From Fluviicola sp. XM-24bin1 (lineage in GTDB: Bacteria > Bacteroidota > Bacteroidia > Flavobacteriales_D > Crocinitomicaceae): 64,000 bases of DNA. The DNA lies in the NCBI GenBank assembly GCA_003149635.1, contig QCWI01000012.1, forward strand, positions 1 to 64,000, read 5' to 3'. This document shows, piece by piece, positions 9,513 to 17,407 of this stretch (position 1 is its first letter; each line of letters starts with the position of its first letter). A program made the position numbers and the translations under genes. The notes beneath the pieces were generated by a model. It ran no database searches. It was given only the letters and a program-made list of their open reading frames with translations, and was not told where the DNA came from.

Positions 9513-10052
9513 TTACTCGCCCTTCATTAGTTCCGTGTTGCCACCTCCTTCCAGTAAATCCAATTTTACTGAGTAAGGATAATCGATATTGGACATTCCA
9601 TCAGACCCTACTTCTTTTGTCACTTTCAGTTGCCAGAATTCTCCATTGCGCATGAAACTTAAAGCTTGCTCGGCTTCATCATCTGTGAATGGATATTCCA
9701 GTGGCCAAACTTCAGGAACTTCAAAATCGGCAGCATGAAACATCACTTCATTACCGAAGAAATAGAAGGCCCAAAATGGTTCCGTAAAAACCGCGTAGAA
9801 ATCGAAATTTTTCTTGCCGGAACTGAATTCAGAGAGTAATTGCAACTTTTCTACATCCGTTGGTTCCTCACCTTCGTGCCATTTAACTTGCTCTACAGGC
9901 TCAACGGTATCTTGGGGTTCCGTGACCGGATTTTCGACTTCGGCTGAATTTCCTTCATTCGTATGTGCCGATTCCGTTTCATCCGATCCGCAAGAAATAA
10001 TGCTCGCTCCAAACCCCAATATTAGTAGTGCTATGTAGCTTTTGTTTCTCAT
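9513..10052 (-). CDS. Lipoprotein coupled to the MoxR-like ATPase
   Basis: A 179-residue lipoprotein: signal MRNKSYIALLILGFGASIISC, lipobox IISC, then an acidic Glu/Thr-rich spacer of about 40 residues and a globular C-terminal domain (FDFYAVFTEPFWAFYFFGNE, then WPLEYPFTDDEAEQALSF). I do not recognise the domain; it could belong to the poorly characterised COG3650-like lipoproteins, but that is a guess. Its ATG overlaps the stop of the upstream AAA+ ATPase by one base (TGATG), so translation is probably coupled. It is the last gene of a VWA-AAA+-lipoprotein operon, which suggests it acts with that pair at the envelope. Confidence 0.8.
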   Translation of the reverse strand: MRNKSYIALLILGFGASIISCGSDETESAHTNEGNSAEVENPVTEPQDTVEPVEQVKWHEGEEPTDVEKLQLLSEFSSGKKNFDFYAVFTEPFWAFYFFGNEVMFHAADFEVPEVWPLEYPFTDDEAEQALSFMRNGEFWQLKVTKEVGSDGMSNIDYPYSVKLDLLEGGGNTELMKGE

Positions 10053-11509
10053 CAGTTATTGCCAAAAAACGGAGTGTCTAATCCAGCCGAGTCGAATTTA
10101 AAGGTATCATCGTTCTCTGCTTTGTCTAATTTATCACTAACCGTCAAACTCCAAAGTACTAATTCCATACTAAAGGCCTTGTCACTGTCGCTCATTTCTC
10201 CGCAGTATTCATCAACAAGGGACACCAACGGTTTTACGCTTTTCAAATTTGCCAAGAACTCTTCGTCGTCATCGGTGTAATTCAACTCAAGAAGGTTCGA
10301 ATTGAACCATTCAATGATATCTGTGTACGTCGTTTTCACGCCTTCTTTTTCCAAGCGTGGAATTCTCGGGAAAATACGTTCGAACTCCGAAATGATCGCG
10401 TTATCGATGAGCATCCTTGCTACTTCATCCGCTCCTTCCTGTTCACCTTCGTAGACCAATTCGATCTTTCCGGTAATGGATGGAACAATTGAAGGAAAAT
10501 CAATCAAGCGAACCGTCGTTCTTTCCGATCCTGTTTCGATCAAACGAAGTTTCGCCGCGGCTATGAGATTTTCCATGGCACTAATCGTCATGCGGGCACT
10601 AACGCCACTTTTGGCATCTACGTACTCGCTGCTTCTTGCTTCAAATGCGACTTGTTCCAACAAATCTTTCGCTCGGTCAGAAATGGCAATTCTTGAACGA
10701 TCTTCTTCTGGAATTTGCGCCTCTTGTTCCGTAATGGCACGTGCCAATGCGATTGATTTGGGGTAATGCGTGAAAATTTGCGATCCAATTCGATCTTTCA
10801 AAGGCGTTACGATACTTCCTCGGTTGGTATAATCTTCTGGATTGGCCGTAAATACGAACTGAATATCCAAGGGCATACGCAATTGGAATCCGCGAATTTG
10901 GACATCCCCCTCTTGTAGAATATTGAACAAAGAAACTTGAATGCGCGCCTGCAGATCGGGAAGTTCGTTGAGAACGAAAATGCTTCGGTTCGCACGAGGA
11001 ATCATTCCATAATGCAACACGCGTTCGTCAGAATACGGTAATTTCAAAGTCGCAGCTTTGATGGGATCGATGTCGCCAATCAAATCCGAAACGTTCACAT
11101 CTGGAGTGGCTAATTTCTCAAAAAAGCGCTCGGATCGATGCACCCAAGTAATAGGAGTTTCATCGCCTTTTTCGGCGAGTAAATCCTTCGCATGTTTGGA
11201 GATCGGTTGGAAAGGACTATCGTTGATTTCCGAACCTTTTACAATGGGCATGTATTCGTCCAACAAATCCACCATGCTTCTCGCGATGCGCGTTTTTGCT
11301 TGTCCACGAAGTCCCAAAAGATTGATATGATGTCCGGCCAAAATGGCTTTTTTCAATTGCGGAACCACGGTGTCTTCGTATCCCCACAAGCCTTCGAAAA
11401 CGGGCTTTTTATCTTTAATTCGAGCGATTAAATTCGCCTGTATTTCTTCGTTGATGGTTTTATCAATGTATCCGGAATCCTTCAACTCTTTAAATGTAAT
11501 TTCTTTCAT
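10052..11509 (-). CDS. MoxR/Mg-chelatase-like AAA+ ATPase
   Basis: A 485-residue AAA+ ATPase of the MoxR/ChlI clade, whose members work as ATP-driven chaperones with a VWA partner to insert metals or cofactors or remodel complexes. Walker A is GLRGQAKT (residues 66-73). The Walker B region is SIFVLNELPDL (about 176-186), where Asn replaces the usual Asp before Glu. Sensor 1 is FTANPEDY (220-227) and a likely Arg finger lies in LKDRIGS (about 237-243). The C-terminal third is helical and family-specific. It follows the VWA gene by 12 bases and overlaps the lipoprotein gene by one base. The pairing matches RavA-ViaA and MoxR-CoxE type modules in general design. The substrate cannot be read from the sequence. 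Confidence 0.9.
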   Translation of the reverse strand: MKEITFKELKDSGYIDKTINEEIQANLIARIKDKKPVFEGLWGYEDTVVPQLKKAILAGHHINLLGLRGQAKTRIARSMVDLLDEYMPIVKGSEINDSPFQPISKHAKDLLAEKGDETPITWVHRSERFFEKLATPDVNVSDLIGDIDPIKAATLKLPYSDERVLHYGMIPRANRSIFVLNELPDLQARIQVSLFNILQEGDVQIRGFQLRMPLDIQFVFTANPEDYTNRGSIVTPLKDRIGSQIFTHYPKSIALARAITEQEAQIPEEDRSRIAISDRAKDLLEQVAFEARSSEYVDAKSGVSARMTISAMENLIAAAKLRLIETGSERTTVRLIDFPSIVPSITGKIELVYEGEQEGADEVARMLIDNAIISEFERIFPRIPRLEKEGVKTTYTDIIEWFNSNLLELNYTDDDEEFLANLKSVKPLVSLVDEYCGEMSDSDKAFSMELVLWSLTVSDKLDKAENDDTFKFDSAGLDTPFFGNN

Positions 11510-11521
11510 CTTCTCTATTCC

Positions 11522-12667
11522 TTAGATTCGTTTAATTCTGTTTTTTTCGTAGTCTTCAAAAATCATTTCACCCAATCCGGACAACCCTGTTAAGAAGGCT
11601 TTTCCGCGATTCTGCGCCGTGAACATTTCTACGAACTGTCGTAAGTAGGGGTCTTGTGCAATCATAAACGTAGTGATCGGGATTTTCAATTTTCTGCATT
11701 GCGCTGCCTTGTTCAAACACTTTTTCACAATCTCTTCATCCAGTCCAAAGCTATTTTTATAGAACTCGCCGTTTGGCAGTTGAATACAGCTCGGTTTCCC
11801 GTCGGTAATCATGAAGATCTGCTTGTTGGTATTTCGTTTTCGGCGTAAGATGTCCATGGCCAATTCGAGCCCTGCGACAGTATTGGTATGATACGGCCCG
11901 ACTCTCAAATACGGCAAATCTTTGATTTTGATCGGCCACGCTTCATTTCCAAAAACGATAATGTCGATCGTGTCTTTGGGATATTTTCGTTTGATCAATT
12001 CCACCAGCGCCATCGCCACCTTTTTCGCCGGCGTGATTCGATCTTCGCCGTATAATATCATGGAGTGACTAATGTCGATCATCAGCACGGTGCTCATCTG
12101 GGCTTTGTGCTTGGTTTCTTCGACTATCAAATCGTTCTCAGTCAAACGTAAATCCGAAATTCCATGATTGATTTGTGCATTCTTGAGACTTTCGGTTATG
12201 TTCACCAGCGCCAAATCATCTCCATAACTGTAGGATCGCATTTCTCCATCGCGTTCATCTCCCACTCCAACTTTCGCCGTTCGGTGATTCCCCATTCCAC
12301 TTTTCTTCAACTTTCCGAAGATTTGATCTAGCGCGTGTTCGCGTAACGCCGCTTCGAGTTTTGGTGTGAGCACATTTCGTCCTTCACCTCCTTCGCCGTT
12401 GTTGCCATCTTCTGGATCGATTTCTTCACGGATGTAACCGCGTTTCTTCAGATCTTCTACAAAATCTTCGAAAGTGTATTCGTCGTTGAAAATGTCGTAT
12501 TCCTGATCCAGTGTATTCAGCCAATCGAAGGCTTCGTCTAGGTCACCAGATGTGTGAGTAAGCAATTCTTTGAACACTTCAAACACCCGATCGAAATGGT
12601 CTTTGTCTTCCGGTACGTGCTTGCTGAATGTGAATCCTTTGTCAAGATTAAAATCTATTCCCTTCAT
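11522..12667 (-). CDS. VWA-domain partner of the MoxR-like ATPase
   Basis: A 381-residue cytoplasmic protein (no signal). The N-terminal half is acidic and helical (about residues 20-120) with a Gly/Glu-rich loop near 88-97. A C-terminal von Willebrand A domain begins near residue 190, with MIDAS DISHS (198-202), a Thr in the HTNT loop and TDG further on. This layout, an N-terminal helical region followed by VWA and encoded directly upstream of a MoxR-type ATPase, is that of ViaA/CoxE-like co-chaperones, which bridge ATPase and substrate through the metal site. It is the first gene of the three-gene operon; the ATG at 12665-12667 follows a purine-rich sequence. Confidence 0.9.
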   Translation of the reverse strand: MKGIDFNLDKGFTFSKHVPEDKDHFDRVFEVFKELLTHTSGDLDEAFDWLNTLDQEYDIFNDEYTFEDFVEDLKKRGYIREEIDPEDGNNGEGGEGRNVLTPKLEAALREHALDQIFGKLKKSGMGNHRTAKVGVGDERDGEMRSYSYGDDLALVNITESLKNAQINHGISDLRLTENDLIVEETKHKAQMSTVLMIDISHSMILYGEDRITPAKKVAMALVELIKRKYPKDTIDIIVFGNEAWPIKIKDLPYLRVGPYHTNTVAGLELAMDILRRKRNTNKQIFMITDGKPSCIQLPNGEFYKNSFGLDEEIVKKCLNKAAQCRKLKIPITTFMIAQDPYLRQFVEMFTAQNRGKAFLTGLSGLGEMIFEDYEKNRIKRI

Positions 12668-12756
12668 CCCTTTCTGTGTATCTGTTGATACGCACTATTA
12701 AAGGTAGGGAATAATTGGATACCATGGTAAGTTTAAGGGATTTTGGGAAATCCCCT

Positions 12757-13173
12757 CTACTTCGCCTTTGCATTTATTAAATCCACACGTACTTCTTGAG
12801 CATTTGACATATTGGGCTCTCTAAACTCCACTTGCAACGATTTGCCTGGCTCTAAAAACTCGTCCCAAATCTTGTCTTTGTTTCCGAGAAGTCGACCGGT
12901 TTTAGAATAATAACTAAATCTAAATACTGGCTCTTTATATGTCGCAATTGTCGCTCTATTCGTTATTGATCCACTAATTATGAAAGTTCCCCACATGTTC
13001 TTTCTATATTGAATATCAATATCAATAAAGCCCATTGGATTGCTTTTTTCCTGCTCTTCTAAGGTCATCTTGGTCTCTTCATACTCAGCAGGACTAAACC
13101 CAGAGCTATCAATACGATTAACACACGATAACGTAACGAAAATCAAAGCGGTTATTATCAATATTCCTCTCAT
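12757..13173 (-). CDS. Small lipoprotein, FxLYD-like
   Basis: A 138-residue lipoprotein: MRGILIITALIFVTLSC with lipobox TLSC. The mature part has strand-like segments (GTFIISGSITNRATIATYKE, then PVFRFSYYSKTGRLLG) and ends with LEPGKSLQVEFREPN, the layout of small FxLYD-type beta-sandwich domains. That assignment is by eye. Its ATG overlaps the stop of the upstream SHOCT gene (ATGA, four bases), so the two form an operon. Function is unknown; outer-leaflet or periplasmic location is inferred from the lipobox. Confidence 0.75.
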   Translation of the reverse strand: MRGILIITALIFVTLSCVNRIDSSGFSPAEYEETKMTLEEQEKSNPMGFIDIDIQYRKNMWGTFIISGSITNRATIATYKEPVFRFSYYSKTGRLLGNKDKIWDEFLEPGKSLQVEFREPNMSNAQEVRVDLINAKAK

Positions 13174-13439
13174 AAGCTCTGGTTTAAAATCTTTTTCTTC
13201 TCTGCCTCAAACTCCTCGTCAGTTAAAGCGCCACTTTCGCGGAGTTTGTTCAGCTTATCCAGTTTATCATACTTGGTTTCATCTTTTCGATTGTCCTGAT
13301 GACGCACAGAATCCAAAGTTTCCGCCTTCGCTTTGTGCTTTGCTCTGCTTGAGAAAACTGCGATAAGAATAATTACGGGCACGACTAACAGAGTGAGAAT
13401 CGCTATAATTTGCCATGGGCCAAAAACACCAAGCAACAT
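13170..13439 (-). CDS. SHOCT-domain membrane protein, 89 residues
   Basis: One membrane segment (residues 8-28, IIAILTLLVVPVIILIAVF), a charged linker, and a C-terminal SHOCT motif (LNKLRESGALTDEEFEAEKK) ending KKILNQSL. SHOCT domains are short helical hairpins found at protein termini and often act in oligomerisation. The gene overlaps the following lipoprotein gene by four bases. The two products probably sit on opposite sides of, or in, the same membrane; anything beyond that is inference. Confidence 0.85.
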   Translation of the reverse strand: MLLGVFGPWQIIAILTLLVVPVIILIAVFSSRAKHKAKAETLDSVRHQDNRKDETKYDKLDKLNKLRESGALTDEEFEAEKKKILNQSL

Positions 13440-13494
13440 AGAGTAATAGGGTTAAAATTCGGTGAGCAAGTTACCTCTCGAACCTGAAATGATC

Positions 13495-13514
13495 AATAGG
13501 TATTTGTACCTATT
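13495..13514. promoter_or_regulatory. Perfect 8-bp hairpin upstream of the SHOCT operon
   Basis: AATAGGTA, four-base loop TTTG, then TACCTATT. It lies 56 bases upstream of the SHOCT start, so an operator or 5' leader hairpin is possible; no T tract follows on the reverse strand. Confidence 0.4.
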
Positions 13515-13578
13515 TTCGGGAGTAAGTATCACTTGTCAGCAAAAAATAAGGCTCCGTGCTATCAGTAAATATTGGAAT

Positions 13579-13594
13579 ATCGGAATATTCCGAT
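13579..13594. repeat. 16-bp perfect palindrome (copy A)
   Basis: ATCGGAATATTCCGAT. The same core occurs at 58919-58934 with a different outer base pair. It lies downstream of the CocE-like hydrolase gene and upstream of the SHOCT operon. Confidence 0.6.
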
Positions 13595-13663
13595 TTAGAT
13601 TTTTACCGAAAAATAGGAATTGCCATAAATTCTAGCGAACCTATTTAGTCAAGGCTTTACTTT

Positions 13664-15523
13664 TCACTGCTTCACCACAGGCAACAAAATCCTACTCGTT
13701 CCGAATACCGTGTGCTCCGCCTTTTCGAAATCTGATTTTTCCGCTTGGTAAATATTTTCAACATAATTCTGCGGGTTCAAATCGAACAATGGGAACATGG
13801 AACTCTGAATCTGAATCAAAATGCGATGCCCTTTCTGGAAGGTATGGCGCACCTCAATTAGCGGCACTTCTACCTCATCCTGCACATTCGGATCGAAGGG
13901 CTTTGGATTGGAAAAATCATCACGGAAACGACCACGGATGTATCCCACACGTACCAATTTCTGGTACCCGTTCATTTTCACTCCGGGTGCGTCCATTGAG
14001 TCCGGTTGACGATCCATTGGCAATACATCAATGATCTTCACGTACACATCAGCATCTTGATGGTCGGTTGCGAAATCGATAAGTGCGCGAATTTCCCCCG
14101 AAACATCCACATCTTCAGTTAAAATGTCGGAAGTGAAAGTCAAAACATCTGGTCGTTTAGAAGCAAATCGTTGATCGCCATTCATGTACTTCTTCGGCGC
14201 CATTCGGTAAAAATTGTCATCCGAAATGAATGGCACCGGATGAAAAGGATCAGAAGTATAAGTTAGATTCCCTTCGTCTGACTGAGTCGTTAATGTTCCG
14301 GCAGGATTCAAGAAAAATTCAACGGTATCTTTTGGCATCGCAAATGGATCTTCGGAATACTCCTCCCATTCGTGCGTTCCCATATTGAACACTTTCGCCG
14401 TGAAATCCAAATCTTCACCGCGCTCTTTCAAATGGTACTCGAAATAACGGAATTCAATCTCGCTTTGGTATTTCTCACAAAGACTGTCACCATAGAAGAT
14501 GTCTCCTAAACGGTAACTTCCCTCTCTTCGTTTCGGATGTCCATGTGACCAAGGCCCCAACACCAATTTGGCCATTCCCGGTTGTGCATTTTTCTCCATT
14601 TCACGGAATGATTTCACAATCCCGAAGAGATTTTGTTCATCCGTCCATCCACCAACTACCAAAGTCGGACATTTGACACGATCTAAATATTGCAACCAGT
14701 TTCTTTCCTGTCGATACGCGTCATAATTGGGATGCGTAGTAATGTTCTTCCAGAAAAAATTGTCGGGATGGATCACATCTCCAAACTCCGTTAATGCCAT
14801 TCGCTCCAGAAAGAAATCGTAGTAATCTACCGTCGTACCCATTTTCTGATCTACAACATATGGTTTCGGTCGCTCGCTGTACCAAGATTCTGTCGTAGGT
14901 TCTTTCTTTTGAATCCCAAAGGCGTCCAAAACAGGCAAGTAATTCAGTCCTAACAAACCGAAGCGATTAAAATCTTCGAAATAGAAATTGGTCACGGGCG
15001 CCATCCCCAACACCGCTTTTAAATTTGGATGATTGGTAACCGCCGAAACTAATGAAGTATGTCCCAAATAGGAGTTCCCGTACTGTCCGATGTTCCCGTT
15101 GAAATTCTCCAGATTTTTAGCGAGCCAATCGAAAGTGTCATAACTGTCCGTTACTTCATCCGTTCGTTTTTTATCGCTCCATGAATAGGGCGGCTTCGTG
15201 TTCTCAAACTTTCCTTCACTCATCCATCTTCCACGCATATCCTGATTGACAAAGATGTATCCCGAAGCTACCAAATATGGATTGTGCATCAGTCGTTGTG
15301 GCATGGTATCCGCTCCGTATGGGCTTACGCTGTACGGCGTACGCTTGATAAGTACTGGGTAGTCCTGACTTTTATCTTTTGGTGAATAAATGGAGGTGAA
15401 AAGTTTCACGCCATCGCGCATTTCGATGTACACTTCCTGTTTCTCGTAATCATCAATAGTGAAGTTTTGGGAGAAGGCGGAAAGCGCCAATAGTTGGAAA
15501 AGGAGGAGAATTCCAGGTTTCAT
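13664..15523 (-). CDS. CocE/NonD-family serine hydrolase (S15-like)
   Basis: A 619-residue exported hydrolase of the X-Pro dipeptidyl-peptidase/CocE family, acting on acyl or peptide ester substrates in the periplasm or outside. Signal peptide MKPGILLLFQLLALSAFSQ. The alpha/beta-hydrolase core contains the nucleophile in GQYGNSYLG (S151), an acid in VVGGWTDEQN and a His in GPWSHGHP. FVNQDMRGRW near residues 91-100 is also typical. The C-terminal 200 residues form the jelly-roll domain (DVSGEIRALIDFATDHQDAD). The length is normal for the family. It is transcribed alone; the substrate is not predictable. Confidence 0.92.
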   Translation of the reverse strand: MKPGILLLFQLLALSAFSQNFTIDDYEKQEVYIEMRDGVKLFTSIYSPKDKSQDYPVLIKRTPYSVSPYGADTMPQRLMHNPYLVASGYIFVNQDMRGRWMSEGKFENTKPPYSWSDKKRTDEVTDSYDTFDWLAKNLENFNGNIGQYGNSYLGHTSLVSAVTNHPNLKAVLGMAPVTNFYFEDFNRFGLLGLNYLPVLDAFGIQKKEPTTESWYSERPKPYVVDQKMGTTVDYYDFFLERMALTEFGDVIHPDNFFWKNITTHPNYDAYRQERNWLQYLDRVKCPTLVVGGWTDEQNLFGIVKSFREMEKNAQPGMAKLVLGPWSHGHPKRREGSYRLGDIFYGDSLCEKYQSEIEFRYFEYHLKERGEDLDFTAKVFNMGTHEWEEYSEDPFAMPKDTVEFFLNPAGTLTTQSDEGNLTYTSDPFHPVPFISDDNFYRMAPKKYMNGDQRFASKRPDVLTFTSDILTEDVDVSGEIRALIDFATDHQDADVYVKIIDVLPMDRQPDSMDAPGVKMNGYQKLVRVGYIRGRFRDDFSNPKPFDPNVQDEVEVPLIEVRHTFQKGHRILIQIQSSMFPLFDLNPQNYVENIYQAEKSDFEKAEHTVFGTSRILLPVVKQ

Positions 15524-15698
15524 TTCAGTCAGTTTTGCGCTAAAATAGGAAAAGTGTGGTGTAGAATCGGTTGCATTGGTACAAATGGCAAAATAACTAA
15601 TTAGCTATATAACTAAATGGCTACATACCAATTTGGTTTTTTCTTGAATTCATCAAATTACTTTGTTATTTTGTATTGTCCTCAGCCTCACATTTCAC

Positions 15699-15706
15699 TA
15701 CCTTTA
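15699..15706 (+). promoter_or_regulatory. Near-consensus -7 box for the GNAT gene
   Basis: TACCTTTA, one base from the Bacteroidota TAnnTTTG consensus, ends only four bases before the ATG at 15711. Confidence 0.45.
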
Positions 15707-15710
15707 CCTC

Positions 15711-16238
15711 ATGAAACTCCTTCATCCTCTGAGCGGTGTTGCCTTGCGCAAAATTCAAATCGAAGATCGGGAACGATTGGCGCATTTGGCGAACAATCCC
15801 AATGTGGCGAACAATCTTCTGGATGATTTCCCACACCCATATTCTATTGAGGACGCCGATCAGTTTATCAAGCACGCTCAGGCCGCGAGTCCAACCTTAC
15901 GATTCTGCATCGAAAAAGATGGGGAGTACGTTGGCAATATAGGACTCCACCCGAAAGAAGATGTTTACAAACGAAGCGCAGAAATTGGTTATTTCATCGG
16001 TGAAGAACATTGGGGCCAAGGGATTGCGACGCATGCAGTTCAATTAATCGTTGCTTATGGTTTTGAGCAATTGGATATCCATCGGATTTATGCCGGTGTA
16101 TTTTCCTACAATTCAGCATCTAAAAAAGTATTAGAAAAGGCCGGATTCGACTTCGAAGGCGCATCAAAAGAGGCGATTTATAAAAACGGACAACTGTACG
16201 ACGAACTTCGGTTCGCCATTTTAAATCCGAATCATTAG
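15711..16238 (+). CDS. RimJ/RimL-type GNAT N-acetyltransferase
   Basis: A 175-residue GNAT acetyltransferase that transfers acetyl from acetyl-CoA to an amine, often a protein N-terminus in this subgroup. The acetyl-CoA loop is EEHWGQGIATHAV (motif A, Q/RxxGxG/A), preceded by the beta-4 strand SAEIGYFIG. The C-terminal strands include HRIYAGVFSYNSASKKVLEK, with the conserved N-S-K-LEK-GF pattern. I place the start at 15711, giving MKLLHPLSGV, rather than at an upstream in-frame TTG, because the upstream residues are hydrophobic nonsense overlapping the promoter. It is monocistronic. Confidence 0.9.
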   Translation: MKLLHPLSGVALRKIQIEDRERLAHLANNPNVANNLLDDFPHPYSIEDADQFIKHAQAASPTLRFCIEKDGEYVGNIGLHPKEDVYKRSAEIGYFIGEEHWGQGIATHAVQLIVAYGFEQLDIHRIYAGVFSYNSASKKVLEKAGFDFEGASKEAIYKNGQLYDELRFAILNPNH

Positions 16239-16317
16239 GCCTTGGAAGTTGTTTGATCGTTTACACGGATTTTAGAATTACAAATGATTTCTCGGCTTGA
16301 TTTTATATCATTGAAGA

Positions 16318-17043
16318 ATGAAAATCGTATCATTTCTCATCATCACATTTGTCCTAATCGGATGTGCCTCTGAAACCAAAGAAGCTGCTATATCATTGGG
16401 TCAAAGCAAACCAATATTGAAAGAAGGCAATTACAACGTTGCATTTCTCATCACGGATGGCACCTACAATACCGAGTTTACAGCTCCATGGGACATCTAC
16501 GATCATGTTCGATTCCGAAAAGTGGAAAAAGGAATGAATTTGTTTACTGTTTCCAATACAAATGACACCATTACAACCTTCGAAGGCCTGAAAATCACGC
16601 CGGATTACAACTTTTTGAAGGATCAGATTCCACACATTGATATCCTCGTGATTCCAAGTGCAGAACATCATTTGGATTCCGATTTGGAAGATGAAAAGCT
16701 GGTAGCGTTCGTGAAAAACACCTCTGAAAAAGCAACTTGGGTAACCTCTCATTGCGATGGCGCCTTTGTGCTCGCCAAAACGGGATTATTAGACGGAGTT
16801 CATTGCACCACTTTCCCTGCCGATATTCAAGCAATGCGAGACATGTTCGATAAGCCCATCGTTGAGGATAGCGTGCTGTTCGTGCACGATGGAAAATTCA
16901 TTACTTCTGTGGGAGGAGCGAAAAGTTTCGAAGCATCACTTTATTTGTGTGAATTACTCTACGGGAAGAAAAACGCTGAAGATTTGGCCGAAGGACTCGT
17001 AATCGACTGGAAACTAGAAGCGCTGCCTTACAGTGCTTGGTGA
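16318..17043 (+). CDS. DJ-1/PfpI-family lipoprotein
   Basis: A 241-residue lipoprotein (MKIVSFLIITFVLIGC, lipobox LIGC) with a class I glutamine-amidotransferase-like DJ-1/PfpI domain. The reactive Cys is in WVTSHCDGA (C146), at the nucleophile elbow. The N-terminal strand NVAFLITDGTYNTEFTAPWD carries the conserved Glu. Related proteins act as glyoxalases, chaperones or isonitrile hydratases; an exported lipid-anchored form is uncommon. A ~220 bp repeat follows its stop codon. Confidence 0.88.
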   Translation: MKIVSFLIITFVLIGCASETKEAAISLGQSKPILKEGNYNVAFLITDGTYNTEFTAPWDIYDHVRFRKVEKGMNLFTVSNTNDTITTFEGLKITPDYNFLKDQIPHIDILVIPSAEHHLDSDLEDEKLVAFVKNTSEKATWVTSHCDGAFVLAKTGLLDGVHCTTFPADIQAMRDMFDKPIVEDSVLFVHDGKFITSVGGAKSFEASLYLCELLYGKKNAEDLAEGLVIDWKLEALPYSAW

Positions 17044-17085
17044 GTTGCAAATCCCGTTGCTCAACTGAAAGGAAAATTACCTAGA

Positions 17086-17304
17086 TAAAGGCAAAAACAC
17101 TGTTTTTTTTTTGCACCACAAGGGCACAAGGGACACAAAGTAAGTATGCATAATTTACTTTAAAGAGGTGCACTAGATTATGACAACGTCATAATCCCTC
17201 GTGTTCTTAACTGGTCTTGGCCTCTAAATTAAGCCTCGTGCACTTCGTGCCTTTGTGGTAAACAATCGATTTTGGGCATCTTGCCAATATCTAATTAATC
17301 GCCA
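17086..17304. repeat. ~220-bp dispersed element, copy 1 (fills 17044-17407 gap)
   Basis: Matches 45928-46152 in reverse orientation almost throughout. It starts ATTACCTAGATAAAGG. Near its ends are ACCACAAGGGCAC (about 17115) and GTGCCTTTGTGGT (about 17247), an imperfect inverted repeat. The centre holds ATTATGAC-AAC-GTCATAAT, a perfect 8-bp hairpin. No coding capacity. It lies in the 364-base gap between the PfpI and haloperoxidase-like genes; the rest of that gap shows only the upstream region of the latter. Confidence 0.8.
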
Positions 17305-17407
17305 TAGATGGGGTAGTATTTCACATTCCATTGGCAAAGTGTTCAAAACCAAGCCAATTGTTTTCAAAATTCACAGTAATCATCGATCTTTGTAGCCTAA
17401 CGTTACT

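Noticed and set aside
13579-13594. 16-bp palindrome as an intrinsic terminator
   Set aside because: It has no loop, and the T-rich sequence next to it is interrupted; the second copy also lacks a T tract. A DNA-level dyad is equally likely.
17086-17304. The ~220 bp element as a broken insertion sequence
   Set aside because: No transposase-like residues in any frame and no clear target duplication could be seen by eye.
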